This document shows positions 1 through 7,305 of a stretch of DNA of 39,938 bases, one piece after another (position 1 is the first letter of the stretch; every line of letters begins with the position of its first letter). The notes under the pieces were generated by a model. The model ran no database searches. It was not told where the DNA came from and worked only from the letters and a program-made list of their open reading frames with translations. The position numbers and the translations under genes were made by a program. The DNA is from an uncultured Gemmiger sp. (GTDB lineage Bacteria > Bacillota > Clostridia > Oscillospirales > Ruminococcaceae): the NCBI GenBank assembly GCA_947631565.1, contig CANRLV010000016.1, forward strand, positions 1-39,938, read 5' to 3'.

Positions 1-158
<158 letters not shown>

Positions 159-189
159 CTATCAAAAATTTTGATTTTGGTCTGTTTTA

Positions 190-215
190 TTTTCAAGGCC
201 CGGCGGGCCTGAAAA
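190..215 (-). other. Intercistronic hairpin between grpE and dnaK
   Basis: An inverted repeat (TTTTCA/TGAAAA outside, GGCCC/GGGCC inside) fills part of the short gap between grpE and dnaK. It has no clean U-run on the coding strand, so it looks more like an RNA-stability or processing hairpin than a full terminator. Its role is inferred. Confidence 0.4.
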
Positions 216-221
216 ACGGTT

Positions 222-938
222 TCACTCGGCCACGACGACCGATGCATGGCGGATAATGATATCCCCTATTTTGTAGCCCTTCTGGTACACCTGCACGACG
301 GTGCCGCTTTCCTGCCCTTCGGCGGCGGGCACCTGCTGCACGGCGTTCATCAGGTTGGGGTCGAACGGCTTGCCCAGGGCTTCGATCTCGGTGATGTTCA
401 GCCTGGTCAGCGCCTGCGCGGCCTTGTCCAGCGTCATCACCACGCCCTTTTTGTAGTTCTCGTCGGCGCAGGCGGCGTTGGCGGCCATGTCCAGCGTGTC
501 GAGGATGGGCAGGATCTGGGTCACGGCATGGGAGACGCCGTCGCTGAACTTGCGGTCGGCCTCGCGCGCGGAGCGCTTGCGGAAATTCTCGTACTCGGCG
601 GCCGTGCGCAGCAGCTGGTCTTTGATCTCGTCGGCCTTCTTCTCGGCCGCCTCCAGCTTGGCCTTCAGGCCCTCGGCCTCGCGCGCCTTGCCCTTGAACC
701 ATTCCTTTTTGGCCTTGGCATCGGCCGGGGGCTGCCCGCCGTCGGGCTTTGCTTCGGCCGGGGCTTCGGCCGGGGCGGCTTCTGCGGTCTCGGCGGCTTT
801 TGCGGGTTTGGCGGCCTCGGGCGCTTCGGGCGCCGCGGGGGCTTCCGGCTGCCCGGGCCGTTCCGCCTGCTCCGCCTCTGCGGCGGCCGGTGTCTCCGGC
901 TGCGGCGCCGCGGCGGCGCGCTTCTCTTCTTCGCTCAT
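222..938 (-). CDS. grpE: Nucleotide exchange factor GrpE
   Basis: GrpE releases ADP from DnaK and so drives the Hsp70 cycle in the cytoplasm. The protein is 238 aa, longer than the usual 190-200, because of an N-terminal tail of about 90 residues rich in Ala, Glu, Pro and Lys that looks disordered. The core follows: a coiled-coil helix including AAEYENFRKRSAREADRKF and the C-terminal beta domain with the family ending around GYKIGDIIIRHASVVV. The start codon overlaps the hrcA stop (ATGA), which indicates translational coupling, with AGGAGG as ribosome binding site inside the hrcA end. Confidence 0.96.
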   Translation of the reverse strand: MSEEEKRAAAAPQPETPAAAEAEQAERPGQPEAPAAPEAPEAAKPAKAAETAEAAPAEAPAEAKPDGGQPPADAKAKKEWFKGKAREAEGLKAKLEAAEKKADEIKDQLLRTAAEYENFRKRSAREADRKFSDGVSHAVTQILPILDTLDMAANAACADENYKKGVVMTLDKAAQALTRLNITEIEALGKPFDPNLMNAVQQVPAAEGQESGTVVQVYQKGYKIGDIIIRHASVVVAE

Positions 939-1960
939 AACGGGTCCTCCTGCTGTTTACCGGCCATGCTCTGCCCGAGCTTGGCGGCAAAATATTCCAA
1001 AATGGGGATGAGGCGGCGGTGGTCCATGCGCTGGGAGCCGATGAGGGCCGCCGTGCCGGTCAGGCCGCCGCCGGCCAGATACCGCTGGCTGACGATGCAC
1101 ACGCCGGGCAGCGCGGGGGTCAGGTCCTCGCCCAGGCTGGCGTTGACGCCGTCCCCATGGGGGGCGATGAGCTCGCCGGCCGCCGCCCCGTCCGAGAAGA
1201 TCTCCAGCAGCGTGCCGAGGTTTTGGCGCACGTCGGGCAGGCGGGCCAGGTTCTGCGGCCCCTCCAGGTACGCCCGCGGCTCGGTGCGCACCAGCGCCTC
1301 GGCCGCGCGCACCACCGGGGCCAGCCGCGCGCCGGCCGTCATCGCGAGGCCGGCAGTGAGCACGGGGCTCAGGTCCTCCGGCACCACAAAGGTCAGGCCG
1401 CTGTTGAGCAGCTGCGCCATGGCGGCGGCGTCGGCGCGGGAAAAGCCTCCCTCGACCCGGGCCACGCGGGTGCGTACCCCGCCGGCGCTGGTCACGCCCA
1501 GCACGGCGGCGGAATAGCGGCCCACCTGCACGACCTCAAAATGGGCGATGCACAGATCGGGGGCCTGCGGCGTGGTGACGGCCGCGGCGCAGCCGGTCAT
1601 CTCGGCAAGGGCCCTGGCCGCGCCCTGAGCCAGCTTTTCCGGCTCGGCATCCAGCCCTGCGAAGTGCTCGTCGATAAGGCTGCGGTCGGCCGGCGCCAGG
1701 CGCGGCGCGTCGGGGTCGGCGATCAGGGTATCGAGGTAGTAGCGGTAGCCCTGCACGCTGGGCACGCGCCCGGCGCTGGTGTGCGGCTGCTCCAAAAGCC
1801 CCAGCCGCGTCAGGGCCGCCATCTCGTTGCGCAGGGTCGCGCTGGAGAGCGCCATGTCAAAGTAGCTGGCCAGCAGGCCGCTGCCAATGGGCTCGCCCTC
1901 CATGCCGTAGAGGGCGACGATGGCCTCCAGGATGCGCTGTTTGCGGGCGTCCATCGGCAT
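935..1960 (-). CDS. hrcA: Heat-inducible transcription repressor HrcA
   Basis: HrcA binds CIRCE operators and represses class I heat-shock genes; its folding depends on GroEL. The N-terminal winged helix is clear (LSSATLRNEMAALTRLGLLEQPHTSAGRVPS), and a GAF-like C-terminal domain ends in LIGSQRMDHRRLIPILEYFA. I place the start at the ATG giving MPMDARKQRILEAIV because it lies 9 bases after AAGGGAG; an in-frame ATG nine bases upstream abuts that site and is less likely. About 341 aa, normal for the family. The gene starts a few tens of bases downstream of its own CIRCE, so it is autoregulated. Confidence 0.96.
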   Translation of the reverse strand: MPMDARKQRILEAIVALYGMEGEPIGSGLLASYFDMALSSATLRNEMAALTRLGLLEQPHTSAGRVPSVQGYRYYLDTLIADPDAPRLAPADRSLIDEHFAGLDAEPEKLAQGAARALAEMTGCAAAVTTPQAPDLCIAHFEVVQVGRYSAAVLGVTSAGGVRTRVARVEGGFSRADAAAMAQLLNSGLTFVVPEDLSPVLTAGLAMTAGARLAPVVRAAEALVRTEPRAYLEGPQNLARLPDVRQNLGTLLEIFSDGAAAGELIAPHGDGVNASLGEDLTPALPGVCIVSQRYLAGGGLTGTAALIGSQRMDHRRLIPILEYFAAKLGQSMAGKQQEDPL

Positions 1961-1984
1961 CACCGTCATCTCCCTTTTCGCTTT

Positions 1985-2011
1985 TTAGCACTCTTTGCTT
2001 TCGAGTGCTAA
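1985..2011. promoter_or_regulatory. CIRCE operator (HrcA binding site)
   Basis: A perfect TTAGCACTC-N9-GAGTGCTAA inverted repeat, matching the CIRCE consensus in all 18 arm positions. It lies just downstream of the -10 box of the hrcA promoter and overlaps the expected transcription start, so bound HrcA would block initiation of hrcA-grpE-dnaK. Confidence 0.97.
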
Positions 2012-2015
2012 TTTT

Positions 2016-2043
2016 ATTATATGCAAACTTTGCCATCTGTCAA
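2016..2043 (-). promoter_or_regulatory. Sigma-A promoter of hrcA-grpE-dnaK
   Basis: A consensus TTGACA (2038-2043) and consensus TATAAT (2016-2021) on the minus strand with a 16-bp spacer, directly upstream of the CIRCE. Confidence 0.9.
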
Positions 2044-2113
2044 GGGGTTTGGCCAAAACTTTTTCAGGTTTAACAATTTATACACAAAGCCAGCCTCATT
2101 CGGTTTTAAATAA

Positions 2114-2292
2114 GTCTGCCCTGACCGACATGTGCGGGCAGGGCAGACACTGCTAGAGCAAAAATGCCGCAGTAAGTCGCCGCAGGCATGCGCAAGGCAT
2201 TTTTGCGGCGGTGGGGGTACTAAGGGGGAGGTGCAGGCGGACCGGCGCAGCCAGTGACGCCGAACCTCCCCTTTAAAGACGCGCAGCGTCTT
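2114..2292. repeat. Structured intergenic element, copy 1 (type A)
   Basis: First of six copies of a structured repeat. Read on the plus strand it contains: hairpin A, GTCTGCCCTG (2114-2123) with CAGGGCAGAC (2139-2148) around a loop containing GACATGTG; the linker CTAGAG; hairpin B, GCAAAAATGCC (2158-2168) with GGCATTTTTGC (2196-2206); nested hairpin C, GGGGAGGT (2225-2232) with ACCTCCCC (2264-2271) enclosing GGCG/CGCC and a GCA-looped stem; and hairpin D, AAGACGC-GCA-GCGTCTT (2276-2292). Hairpin D ends one base from the spoVT stop; the other end lies about 70 bp upstream of the hrcA promoter. No coding role seen. Confidence 0.9.
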
Positions 2293-2293
2293 C

Positions 2294-2836
2294 TTACGCT
2301 TCCATCCAGCGCGAGAGGAAAGCGGCCGCCAGGCTGACCGCCCGCAGGGTGGCTTCGTCAGGGGCGGCGTCGCGCGGGGTGCCCAGCAGGCAGATACCGC
2401 CCTCGAGGTCGCCGCCGGCCACGATGGGCACGGCGCACAGCAGCTGGCGGTCGCCGCGCTCCAGCGCGCGCACGCGGCGGGCGGGGTCCGCCGGGGCCGT
2501 GTAGGGCCCGCGCATGGCCAGGATCTCTTCCAATTCCCTGGAGACCGTGCGCCCCAGCAGGTCCGCCCTGGCGGGACCGGTGGCGGCCACGACGGCGTCG
2601 CGGTCGCACACCGTGACCGGGCGGCCCAGCGTTTTGGCCAGTACCTCGGCGTAGACGGCGGACAGCTCGCCCAGCTCCGCCATCGGCGAATATTTTTTGA
2701 ACACGACCTCGCCGTCGGCGGCGGTAAAGATCTCCAGCGCGTCGCCCTGGCGGATGCGTTGGGTGCGGCGTATCTCCTTGGGGATGACCACCCGGCCCAG
2801 CTCGTCGATGCGGCGCACGATGCCCGTTGCTTTCAT
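2294..2836 (-). CDS. spoVT: Stage V sporulation protein T, transcriptional regulator
   Basis: SpoVT is a forespore regulator that tunes sigma-G-dependent genes. Residues 1-52 form an AbrB/MazE swapped-hairpin DNA-binding domain (MKATGIVRRIDELGRVVIPKEIRR), and residues 55-178 match the GAF-like C-terminal half (VCDRDAVVAATG, AVPIVAGGDLEGGICLLG). At 180 aa the length fits B. subtilis SpoVT. The GAF half separates it from short AbrB proteins. GGGAGG precedes the ATG. A candidate sigma-G-type promoter lies at 2883-2911, as expected for spoVT. It implies a spore-forming lineage. Confidence 0.92.
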   Translation of the reverse strand: MKATGIVRRIDELGRVVIPKEIRRTQRIRQGDALEIFTAADGEVVFKKYSPMAELGELSAVYAEVLAKTLGRPVTVCDRDAVVAATGPARADLLGRTVSRELEEILAMRGPYTAPADPARRVRALERGDRQLLCAVPIVAGGDLEGGICLLGTPRDAAPDEATLRAVSLAAAFLSRWMEA

Positions 2837-2882
2837 TTTTAAGTTCCTCCCTTTTTTGGCGGTATTTTCCTTGCCATGGGTT

Positions 2883-2911
2883 TAGTGTGCGGCGCGGGTC
2901 CCCAAATATAC
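2883..2911 (-). promoter_or_regulatory. Candidate sigma-G promoter of spoVT
   Basis: On the minus strand GTATA (2907-2911), 17 bases and CACACTA (2883-2889) fit the sigma-G pattern GHATR-N17/18-CATnnTA with one mismatch in the -10. It lies about 50 bases before the spoVT start. spoVT is a known sigma-G gene in Bacillus. The match is short, so this is a proposal. Confidence 0.45.
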
Positions 2912-2912
2912 G

Positions 2913-2941
2913 TTGCCAAACCGGCGCGGCGGGGGTAAAAT
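2913..2941 (+). promoter_or_regulatory. Promoter of the NUDIX gene
   Basis: TTGCCA (2913-2918), 17-bp spacer, TAAAAT (2936-2941). It begins two bases past the outer edge of the spoVT promoter on the other strand. The -10 covers the ATG at 2940, so that ATG cannot be the start of translation. Confidence 0.65.
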
Positions 2942-2963
2942 GGAAAGGCAAGGGGGTGCTTTT

Positions 2964-3509
2964 GTGGCCGAAACACTGCTCGAGACCACGCTGTGCTACA
3001 TCGAGCGCGGCGGGTGCTATCTGCTCATGCACCGTATCAAAAAGGAAAAGGACGTCAATAAAGACAAATGGGTCGGCATCGGCGGCAAATGTGAGTCCGG
3101 CGAGGACGCGCTGGCCTGCGTGCGGCGCGAGGCGCTGGAGGAGACCGGCCTTGTGTTGTCCGCGCCCGCCTACCGCGGCATCGTGGACTTCTATTGCCCG
3201 CCGTGGCCGGCGGAGCGTATGCACCTGTTCACCTGCGCCGAGGGGGCCTGGCAGGGCGACGCCGCGCACCTGCCGGTGTGCCGCGAGGGTACGCTCGAAT
3301 GGGTGCGCATCGACCGCGTTCCCGCGCTGCCCATCTGGGAGGGGGACAGGATCTTTCTGCGTCTGCTGGCCGAAAACGCGCCGTTTTTCCACCTCGAGCT
3401 GCATTATGACGGCGACTGCCTGCAGTCGGCGTGCCTCGATGGGCGGGCGCTCGCCCTGCCGGGGCGGCAGGCGGCAGAAATTTGCCCCGGCCCGGGCATT
3501 TTTGCTTGA
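2964..3509 (+). CDS. NUDIX hydrolase, MutT/8-oxo-dGTPase-like
   Basis: A cytoplasmic pyrophosphohydrolase of the NUDIX superfamily; the substrate is probably an (oxidised) nucleoside triphosphate. The full Nudix box GX5EX7REUXEEXGU is present (GKCESGEDALACVRREALEE followed by TGLV). The fold continues with IVDFYCP and LEWVRID strands. I choose the GTG at 2964 because AGGGGG lies 7 bases before it and the upstream ATG at 2940 overlaps the promoter -10. About 181 aa. The last codons double as an intrinsic terminator, and the TGA lies inside the -35 box of the rpsF promoter. MutT-type repair of the nucleotide pool is likely but not provable from sequence. Confidence 0.85.
   Translation: MAETLLETTLCYIERGGCYLLMHRIKKEKDVNKDKWVGIGGKCESGEDALACVRREALEETGLVLSAPAYRGIVDFYCPPWPAERMHLFTCAEGAWQGDAAHLPVCREGTLEWVRIDRVPALPIWEGDRIFLRLLAENAPFFHLELHYDGDCLQSACLDGRALALPGRQAAEICPGPGIFA
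3483..3503 (+). terminator. Intrinsic terminator inside the end of the NUDIX gene
   Basis: TGCCC-cggccc-GGGCA followed by five T. The hairpin is built from the last sense codons of the NUDIX gene and precedes the rpsF promoter by only a few bases. Confidence 0.6.
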
Positions 3510-3535
3510 CAAGCCGCCATCCCGTTTGCTATAAT
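3506..3535 (+). promoter_or_regulatory. Promoter of rpsF-ssb-rpsR
   Basis: Consensus TTGACA (3506-3511), 18-bp spacer, TGC-TATAAT (3530-3535) with an extended -10. The NUDIX stop codon TGA is contained in the -35 hexamer. Confidence 0.9.
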
Positions 3536-3540
3536 AAATT

Positions 3541-3678
3541 GCTATTTTGGGGCGGTGGCGCCAAAACCGCCGTTCCGGAAAATAAAATAGCTGTCCTTGC
3601 TCCGCCCGTTTCAGCGGCGGGGCCGAACGCGGGGGCCGCAGGGCGCCCGCCAATGTCCAGAAGGAGGTGTACAAAGCA
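3541..3678 (+). promoter_or_regulatory. rpsF 5' leader, candidate S6:S18 autoregulatory RNA
   Basis: A leader of about 138 bases separates the promoter from rpsF. GCTATTTT (3541-3548) pairs with AAAATAGC (3584-3591) and encloses GGCGGT/ACCGCC and an unpaired TTCCGGAA. Leaders of rpsF operons in many bacteria bind the S6:S18 complex through a CCG next to a helix. The position and an available CCG fit, but I cannot confirm the exact fold. Confidence 0.35.
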
Positions 3679-3969
3679 ATGGCCAAGTACGAAACCATGC
3701 TGGTCACCAAGGTCACTGACAATGAGGAAGCCGACAACGCTCTGGTGGAGAAGTTCAAGACCCTTATTGCCGACCACGGGACCATCGATGCCGTGCTGGA
3801 GGGCTGGGGCAAGCGCCGCCTGGCGTACCCCATCCAGGACGAGACCGAAGGCATGTATACGGTGATCCAGTTCACCAGCGGGCCGGATTTCCCGGCGGAG
3901 CTGGAGCGTATCTACGGCATCACCGAGGGCGTGCTGCGCAGCATCGTTGTTGCCATGCCCGAAGAGTAA
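3679..3969 (+). CDS. rpsF: 30S ribosomal protein S6
   Basis: S6 binds the platform of the 30S subunit as a pair with S18, which is encoded in the same operon. The 96-aa protein runs MAKYETMLVTKV to SIVVAMPEE and matches the full ferredoxin-like S6 fold (KYETM strand, WGKRRLAYPI, GIYRITEGVLR-like end GITEGVLRSIVV). The ATG at 3679 follows AAGGAGGT with 10 bases spacing; an in-frame GTG at 3667 is part of that ribosome binding site. First gene of the rpsF-ssb-rpsR operon, the standard Firmicutes order. Confidence 0.97.
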   Translation: MAKYETMLVTKVTDNEEADNALVEKFKTLIADHGTIDAVLEGWGKRRLAYPIQDETEGMYTVIQFTSGPDFPAELERIYGITEGVLRSIVVAMPEE

Positions 3970-3984
3970 GAGAGGATACCAGTT

Positions 3985-4482
3985 ATGCTGAATGTTGTTG
4001 CTATCATGGGCCGCCTGGTGGCGGACCCCCAGCTGCGCCAGACGACCACCGGCCGCAACGTGGCGAGCTTCCGCATCGCGTGTGACCGCAACCGCAAGGG
4101 CCCCGACGGGCAGAACCAGGCCGATTTTATCGACATCGTCGCCTGGGAGCGCACCGCCGAGTTCATCTGCCGCTATTTCCAGAAGGGGAGCCTGATCGCC
4201 ATTGACGGGCGCATCCAGACCCGCAATTATCAGGACAAGAACGGCAACAACCGCACCGCGTTCGAGATCGTGGCCAACAATGTCAATTTTGCCGGGCCCC
4301 GTTCCCAGAATGCCAACAACCAGGGCGCGCAGGGCCAGCAGAGCTATGCGCCCGCCCCCGCGCCCGCCCCGGCAGAGTATGCCCCCCGCCCCATCGAGCA
4401 GCAGGCCCCGGCCGCCAGCTATTCCGCCGGCAGCAATGAGGACTTTGCGCTGATCGAGGACGAGGGCGACCTGCCCTTCTAA
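3985..4482 (+). CDS. ssb: Single-stranded DNA-binding protein
   Basis: SSB coats single-stranded DNA in replication, repair and recombination. Residues 1-105 form the OB fold (MLNVVAIMGRLVADPQLRQT, DFIDIVAWERTAEFICRYFQKG). A low-complexity Pro/Ala/Gln linker (about 106-150) follows, and the protein ends in the acidic tip DEGDLPF that recruits partner proteins. Length 165 aa is typical. It starts 15 bases after rpsF in the same transcript. Confidence 0.97.
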   Translation: MLNVVAIMGRLVADPQLRQTTTGRNVASFRIACDRNRKGPDGQNQADFIDIVAWERTAEFICRYFQKGSLIAIDGRIQTRNYQDKNGNNRTAFEIVANNVNFAGPRSQNANNQGAQGQQSYAPAPAPAPAEYAPRPIEQQAPAASYSAGSNEDFALIEDEGDLPF

Positions 4483-4525
4483 ACCCAAAAAACCTGTTAT
4501 CCCATGATAAAGGAGGGAATCTGCA

Positions 4526-4768
4526 ATGCCCGTGGAACGTACCGGCCGGCCGCTGCACCGCGGCCGCAAAAAGGTCTGCAGCTTCTGCGTTGACCGCATC
4601 AAGCACATCGACTACAAGGATCTGCCCCGCCTGCGCAAATATGTGAGCGAGCGCGCCAAGATCATCCCCCGCCGCGTGACCGGCACCTGCGCCTTCCATC
4701 AGCGTGAGCTGACGGTGGCCATCAAGCGTGCCCGCACGATGGCGCTGATGCCGTATGTGTCAGACTGA
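4526..4768 (+). CDS. rpsR: 30S ribosomal protein S18
   Basis: S18 pairs with S6 on the 30S platform. The 80-aa sequence has the family core [22 protein letters not shown] and [19 protein letters not shown]. Four cysteines or histidines (CSFC near residues 18-21 and CAFH near 54-57) suggest the zinc-binding form of S18. AAAGGAGGG lies 8 bases before the ATG. Last gene of the operon, closed by the terminator at 4781. Confidence 0.97.
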   Translation: MPVERTGRPLHRGRKKVCSFCVDRIKHIDYKDLPRLRKYVSERAKIIPRRVTGTCAFHQRELTVAIKRARTMALMPYVSD

Positions 4769-4780
4769 GCACCACTGAAA

Positions 4781-4816
4781 AACAGGCTCCGCAAAAATGT
4801 GGAGCCTGTTTTTTGT
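4781..4816. terminator. Bidirectional intrinsic terminator between rpsR and the PASTA gene
   Basis: AACAGGCTCC (4781-4790) pairs perfectly with GGAGCCTGTT (4801-4810). A T-run follows on the plus strand and a run of A precedes, so it can stop both convergent transcripts. Confidence 0.9.
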
Positions 4817-4830
4817 TTGCGCTTTTTTGT

Positions 4831-6408
4831 TTACGGCGCCAGCTGCCCTGCCACAGCCATCTCGACCGTGACCTTGGTGGGGTCGATCTCGCTGCCGGCG
4901 GTGACGCTGGTGGTCACCACCTCGCCGATAAAGGAACCCACAAAGGGGGCGTCGGTGTAGATGTCGTGCTCGACAAAGCGGTACGGGATACCGGCCTCGT
5001 CCAGCAGCTCCTCGACCTCCTCGCGGTCGAGACCGACGACCTCGGGCATCTCGACGAGGCCGATGCCCAGGCTGACCGTGAGCTCGAGCACCTGGTCGTC
5101 CTTTTTCACGGTGCCGGGCATGGGGGTCTGCCGGATGATGACGCCCTGCGGCACCGTTTTGGAGTTCTCCTCGGCCACGATGATGCGATACCCGGCATAG
5201 AGGTCACTGTTTTCCACGTCCTCCCGGTAGTTTTTGCCCACCAGGTTCGGGATGAGCTCGGCGTCGTCCTCCGCCGTGTCGGTCACCGGCAGGGCGGCGG
5301 TTGTATCGGACCCGGCGTCGGCTTCCGGCTCGGCGCCCAGCAGCGCCCACAGCAGCAGCGCCACGGTCACGAACACGGCGGCCAGCGATATCGCCAATAT
5401 CTTTTTGGTGCTGACCTGGTTGTCGCCGCGGTCAAACATCTCGCCGGCCACGCCGGGGTCGGCCAGCGCGCGCTCCAGCTCCGGCACCGTCTGCATACGC
5501 TTGAGCGTGTCCAGCCGCAAAGCGCAGGTCAGCACCTGGGCAAAGTAGACCGGCACGGCGGATTCCAGGCTGTGGGCGGATTCCAGCGTATCGTGCTGGG
5601 TGCGCTGCAAAGCGTGCGGCGGCTTTTGCCCCGTGACCATGCGGTAGACGACCGCCGCCAGCGCGTAGACGTCAGTGTAGGTGCCGGCGAACTCGGCAGC
5701 CGAATACTGCTCCGGCGCCGCGTACCCGGCATAGAGCTGGCTCTTGAGCTCGCTGCCCTGCGTGCGCAGGGCCAGCGTGCCGTACCCGGTCAGGCAGGCC
5801 GGGCCCTCGACGGGCAGCAGGATGTTGTCCGGGCAGATGCCGCGGTGCACAAGCCCCGCCTTGTGCATGGCCATCACGCCGTGCATGACGGGACTGAGCA
5901 GCTCGCAGGCCTCGTTGGGGGCCATCGGCCTGGGCCGCAGCGAGAGGTAATGCGTCAGCGTCATGCCCTTGACGCTTTCCTCCACGGCATAGACGGTGTT
6001 GTTCTCCTCCCAGACGTCCAGGATCTGCGAGAGCCCCTCGGTGGGGCAGATGCCCAGCAGGTCCTCGTACAGGTCCTTGAAGTCCATCAGGCTCGTCTTG
6101 AACAGCACCTCGCGCCCCTCACGCGGGAGCAGGGCGCCGTCGCCGCTGCGCCCGTTGCACAGGGTGACGGGGAAAAACTCCTTGATGCGCACAAAGCGCT
6201 GATGCTCGTTCTCGACGCCCTGGTAGCACAGGCCGTCGCCGTCGCTGGAGAGGTAATCGCCGACGGTATAGCACCCGCCCAGCAGCGTGCCGAATGGCAG
6301 CGCGCCGGCCGGGTTGTTGTTTTCCAGCGAGCGGCCGCAGTGCGGGCAGGTGCCCGGCAGCGGCAGGTCCAGCTGCTGCAGGCAGTGCGGGCAAAGCACA
6401 TGGGGCAC
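4831..6408 (-). CDS. Zinc-ribbon / pseudokinase / PASTA membrane protein
   Basis: A 525-aa protein, GTG start after GGGAGGG. Order: zinc ribbon (CPHC at 6-9 and 21-24); a Hanks-type kinase-like domain (about 45-315) with VRIKEFFP holding the ATP-site lysine near 76 and APEQY at 231-235; one membrane helix (about 337-357); two PASTA domains (about 385-450 and 451-520), which in PrkC/StkP relatives bind muropeptides outside the cell. The catalytic loop reads HRGICPDN instead of HRDxxPxN and the metal site reads LTGYG instead of xxDFG, so both catalytic aspartates are Gly. It probably signals by binding instead of phosphorylation. It appears monocistronic and converges on rpsR. Confidence 0.85.
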   Translation of the reverse strand: MPHVLCPHCLQQLDLPLPGTCPHCGRSLENNNPAGALPFGTLLGGCYTVGDYLSSDGDGLCYQGVENEHQRFVRIKEFFPVTLCNGRSGDGALLPREGREVLFKTSLMDFKDLYEDLLGICPTEGLSQILDVWEENNTVYAVEESVKGMTLTHYLSLRPRPMAPNEACELLSPVMHGVMAMHKAGLVHRGICPDNILLPVEGPACLTGYGTLALRTQGSELKSQLYAGYAAPEQYSAAEFAGTYTDVYALAAVVYRMVTGQKPPHALQRTQHDTLESAHSLESAVPVYFAQVLTCALRLDTLKRMQTVPELERALADPGVAGEMFDRGDNQVSTKKILAISLAAVFVTVALLLWALLGAEPEADAGSDTTAALPVTDTAEDDAELIPNLVGKNYREDVENSDLYAGYRIIVAEENSKTVPQGVIIRQTPMPGTVKKDDQVLELTVSLGIGLVEMPEVVGLDREEVEELLDEAGIPYRFVEHDIYTDAPFVGSFIGEVVTTSVTAGSEIDPTKVTVEMAVAGQLAP

Positions 6409-6457
6409 GGCGCGTTCCCTCCCTTGCGCAAAATTTTGGCGCGGCCGCGCCCGTCAT

Positions 6458-6490
6458 GCAAAGCAGGGGCGCGTGCGGCGTGCCCCTGCA
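6458..6490 (-). terminator. Candidate terminator of yebC
   Basis: On the minus strand GCAGGGGC and GCCCCTGC form an 8-bp stem followed by TTTGC, 30 bases after the yebC stop. The U-run is short, so efficiency is uncertain. Confidence 0.5.
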
Positions 6491-6518
6491 AGGCGGATGC
6501 GGTGTCCCCCGGCCGCCG

Positions 6519-7256
6519 TCAGCGGTCGAGATCCTCCTCGTTTTCCAAGGAGTGCCAGGCGTTCTGCACGTCGTCATCGTCGTCCAGCGCGTCCAGCAGC
6601 TTGGCCATGTTGGTCATCTGGTCGGGGTCGGTCAGGGTGGTGGTGGTGGTGGGCACCTGCGCCACGTCGGCCGAGATAAAGGTGTAGCCCTTGGCCTCCA
6701 GCGCCTCGCACACGGCGGTGAACGCCTCCGGCGTGGTGGTCACCTCGGCGGCGTCCTCGCCGGCGTCATAGTCCTCGGCGCCGGCGTCGAGCGCATCCAT
6801 CATCAGCTGGTCAGGGTCCTTGTCCTCCAGGTCCACGACGATGACGCCCTTCTGGTTGAACAGAAAGCCCACGCAGCCCATCTGGCCCAGATTGCCGCCG
6901 AACTTGTCAAAATAATGGCGCAGGTTGGCGGCGGTGCGGTTGCGGTTATCGGTCAGCGTCTCGACCATGACGGCGATGCCGCCGGGGCCGTAGCCCTCGT
7001 AGGTGATGGCCTCGTACTCGGTCTTGTCGCCGCCCTCGGCGCGCTTGATGATGCGCTGGATGTTATCGTTGGGCACGTTGTTGGCCTTGGCCTTGGCGAT
7101 GAGCGCCGCCAGCTTGCCGTTGGAGTTGGGGTCGCCGCCGCCCTCGCGCACGGCCACGCCGATCTCACGGCCGATCTTGGTAAAGATCTTGGCGCGGGCG
7201 CCGTCGGTCTTTTCTTTCTTGCGCTTGATGTTGTTCCATTTGCTGTGTCCGGACAT
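6519..7256 (-). CDS. yebC: YebC/PmpR family regulatory protein
   Basis: A cytoplasmic YebC/TACO1-type protein. Members have been described as DNA-binding regulators and, more recently, as factors that help ribosomes through difficult proline stretches. The 245-aa sequence starts with the family signature MSGHSKWNNIKRKKEKTD and has the core GGGDPNSNGKLAALIAKAKA and YEGYGPGGIAVMVETLTDN. The C-terminus is very acidic. AGGGGTG precedes the ATG. It has its own promoter, whose -35 overlaps the end of cca. Confidence 0.93.
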   Translation of the reverse strand: MSGHSKWNNIKRKKEKTDGARAKIFTKIGREIGVAVREGGGDPNSNGKLAALIAKAKANNVPNDNIQRIIKRAEGGDKTEYEAITYEGYGPGGIAVMVETLTDNRNRTAANLRHYFDKFGGNLGQMGCVGFLFNQKGVIVVDLEDKDPDQLMMDALDAGAEDYDAGEDAAEVTTTPEAFTAVCEALEAKGYTFISADVAQVPTTTTTLTDPDQMTNMAKLLDALDDDDDVQNAWHSLENEEDLDR

Positions 7257-7305
7257 AATGTCACCCCTGAGATGGTTCGTTTTGGGAAATGCTCATACAA
7301 AATAC

